This document shows, in pieces, positions 11,855-13,434 of a stretch of DNA of 13,434 bases. The notes under the pieces were generated by a model, which did no database searches, was not told the origin of the DNA, and saw only the letters and a list, made by a program, of their open reading frames with translations. Each line of letters opens with the position of its first letter. The stretch's first letter is position 1. Where the stretch lies: the NCBI GenBank assembly GCA_964586835.1, contig CAZPIC010000049.1, positions 1 to 13,434 of the forward strand, read 5' to 3'. Made by a program: the position numbers and the translations under genes. The stretch comes from CAZLYF01 sp964586835 (GTDB lineage Bacteria > Bacillota > Clostridia > Christensenellales > Aristaeellaceae).

Positions 11855-13434
11855 ATGAAAAGAATTGTTTCGCTTCTGCTGACTCTGGCGCTTTTGACAG
11901 GCCTTATGATGACCGGCTTGGCCCAGGCGCCCCGGAACAGGCTGGTGATCCTGCACACCAACGACATCCACGGCCGCGCCGTAGCGGATCCTGCGGGGAA
12001 TGTGCTGGGCTACGCCGCCATCGCCCAATACAAGAAGGACCTGGAGACCGCGGGGGATTCCGTGCTGCTCCTGGATGCGGGGGACGCCGCCCAGGGCACG
12101 CCGCTTGTGAACTTAAGCCTTGGCAAAACCGCCATCGAATTTATGAACGCTGCGGGCTATGATGCCATGTCCCCTGGCAACCACGAGTTTGACTGGGGCC
12201 TGGACAACCTAAAGCAGCTGGCGGGCGCGGCTCGGTTCCCCTTCCTCTCCGCCAACATCATCGACCATCTGGAGAGCAAGCCCATCTTTGAGAGCAACCA
12301 TCTTTTTGAGATGCCAAACGGCATGAAAGTAGGCGTCTTTGGCCTCACCACTCCGGAAACGATGACCAAGGCCCACCCGGACAAGGTGCGGGGCGTCGAC
12401 TTCCTCCAGGGAGAGGCCCTGTATGAAGCGGCCCGGAAGCAGGTGGACCAGCTGAGGGAAGCGGGCGCTGATGTGATTGTGCTGCTTAGTCACCTGGGCA
12501 TGGATGAGGAAAGCCGGCCCAACCGCTCCACCGACCTGCTGGAACAGGTGAGCGGTATTGATCTGTTGATTGACGGCCACAGCCACACCCTGCTTGAGGA
12601 AGGCCTGATGGTGGGTGAGACCCTGGCGGTCTCCACAGGCGCCCTGGGGACGCATCTGGGCCAGGTGGTCTTTGAGGGGGAGGACATCAGCGCTTCTCTC
12701 TTTAATAACCTGAACCAAAGCACCGTGGTCACCGTGGACGGCCAGCCCTACAGCGCCCTGCTGGCCGCCAGGCTGGACGCGGAGGTGGCCTGGCTGGTGG
12801 ACACCACGGATCAGGCGGTGAAGGAAAAGCTGTCCCAGGTCTTCGCCAAAACGGAGGTTCTCCTCAACGGAGAGAGAGACCCGGGCAACCGCACGGAGGA
12901 AACCAACCTGGGCGACTTCGCGGCGGACGCCATCCTCTGGGCGGCAAGGGAAGCCCTGGGAGATCAGGTGGTGGCTGCCATCACCAACGGCGGGGGCATC
13001 CGCGCCAGCATCCCGGCCGGGGACATCACCATGAACGACATGAAAACCGTCTTCCCCTTTGGAAATGAAGTGAGCGAGCTGGAGCTTAAGGGCGCAGAGC
13101 TGCTGGAGGCTCTGGAAGCAGCCACCAGTGCCGCCCCCAAGGCCCTGGGCGCCTTCCCCCAGGTATCCGGCATGGTGTTCTCTGTGGACACCACCGTGCC
13201 CTATGAAAACGGGGAGCAGTACCCGGATTCCACCTATTACGCCCCGGCCAGGCCCGGCAGCCGCGTCAGCATCGCCAGTATCGGTGGCCAGCCCTTTGAC
13301 CTGGAGGCCCTCTATCTGATCGCCACCAACGATTTCACCGCCGCAGGCGGGGACACCTACTACGCCTTCCGCTACCCCAACGCCACCAGCGGCTATAAAA
13401 CCGGCGTAGCCCTGGAGGACGCCCTGGTGAACTA
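11855..13434 (+). CDS. Secreted 5'-nucleotidase / UshA-type metallophosphatase, partial at window end
   Basis: An open frame of 526 complete codons that runs off the window without a stop. ATG 11855 follows GGAGG (11842-11846) at 8 nt. Residues 1-25 form a signal peptide (KRIV, hydrophobic core, GLAQA), so the enzyme acts outside the cell, hydrolysing nucleotides or other phosphate esters. Dimetal-site motifs are present in order: HTNDIHG (34-40), DAGDAAQGTP (74-83), GNHEFDWG (108-115), LLSHLGMD (210-217) and DGHSH (240-244). The C-terminal substrate-binding domain begins near 335 with NLGDFAADA (351-359), ITNGGGIR (376-383), FPFGN (400-404) and AAGGDTYY (496-503). The missing 3' end could carry an anchoring domain, which cannot be seen. 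It is preceded by insertion-element debris. Confidence 0.95.
   Translation, partial: MKRIVSLLLTLALLTGLMMTGLAQAPRNRLVILHTNDIHGRAVADPAGNVLGYAAIAQYKKDLETAGDSVLLLDAGDAAQGTPLVNLSLGKTAIEFMNAAGYDAMSPGNHEFDWGLDNLKQLAGAARFPFLSANIIDHLESKPIFESNHLFEMPNGMKVGVFGLTTPETMTKAHPDKVRGVDFLQGEALYEAARKQVDQLREAGADVIVLLSHLGMDEESRPNRSTDLLEQVSGIDLLIDGHSHTLLEEGLMVGETLAVSTGALGTHLGQVVFEGEDISASLFNNLNQSTVVTVDGQPYSALLAARLDAEVAWLVDTTDQAVKEKLSQVFAKTEVLLNGERDPGNRTEETNLGDFAADAILWAAREALGDQVVAAITNGGGIRASIPAGDITMNDMKTVFPFGNEVSELELKGAELLEALEAATSAAPKALGAFPQVSGMVFSVDTTVPYENGEQYPDSTYYAPARPGSRVSIASIGGQPFDLEALYLIATNDFTAAGGDTYYAFRYPNATSGYKTGVALEDALVN

Noticed and set aside
1..13434. CRISPR array, tRNA or rRNA genes
   Set aside because: No regularly spaced repeats, tRNA cloverleaf or rRNA-like conserved sequence was seen on either strand.

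Overview
The window looks like chromosomal DNA from an anaerobic, GC-rich Clostridia-like Bacillota. This is inferred from strong AGGAGG-type ribosome binding sites, clostridial-type Mrp/MinD/NifX proteins and a typical clostridial 5'-nucleotidase. A diderm anaerobe such as a member of Synergistota is not excluded, because the amino-acid binding protein has a signal peptide but no lipobox cysteine. All intact genes are on the + strand.

Left part (1-2457): a complete polar amino-acid ABC importer (binding protein, permease, ATPase). It has a well-formed sigma-70-type promoter (TCGACA-17-TATGAT) and an upstream site resembling an ArgR/AhrC box. It is followed at 2566-3747 by a PLP-dependent alpha-oxoamine synthase whose sequence resembles serine palmitoyltransferase-like enzymes more than E. 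coli Kbl.

Centre (4031-9014): a tightly packed eight-gene cluster. The order is a DUF134 DNA-binding protein, a NifX-like protein, two paralogous MinD-type ATPases each carrying an inserted 2x[4Fe-4S] ferredoxin domain, a metallo-beta-lactamase-fold protein, an Mrp/Nbp35 Fe-S carrier ATPase, a C_GCAxxG_C_C cysteine protein and a second NifX-like protein. Several junctions overlap or are separated by only a few bases. The content resembles the Desulfovibrio orp (orange protein) gene set and points to assembly or handling of an Fe-S or heterometal cluster. Its product is unknown, and this is the most interesting system in the window. A TTGACA-type promoter and a perfect 10-bp palindrome precede it. 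A Prx6-type peroxiredoxin with its own AT-rich leader and a strong terminator follows.

Right part (9774-13434): between the peroxiredoxin terminator and an EamA-type transporter gene lies a ~192-bp non-autonomous element. It has long imperfect inverted repeats, ends reading GGCTCTTCAT/GACTCTTCAT, and an 8-bp direct duplication (ISL3-like MITE). After the transporter is an ~830-bp degraded stretch. It contains tandem hairpins, a minus-strand fragment of a CPxC zinc-ribbon protein, a strong 48-nt hairpin and the 3' end of an IS5-type transposase. The window ends inside a secreted 5'-nucleotidase/UshA-type gene that runs off the edge.
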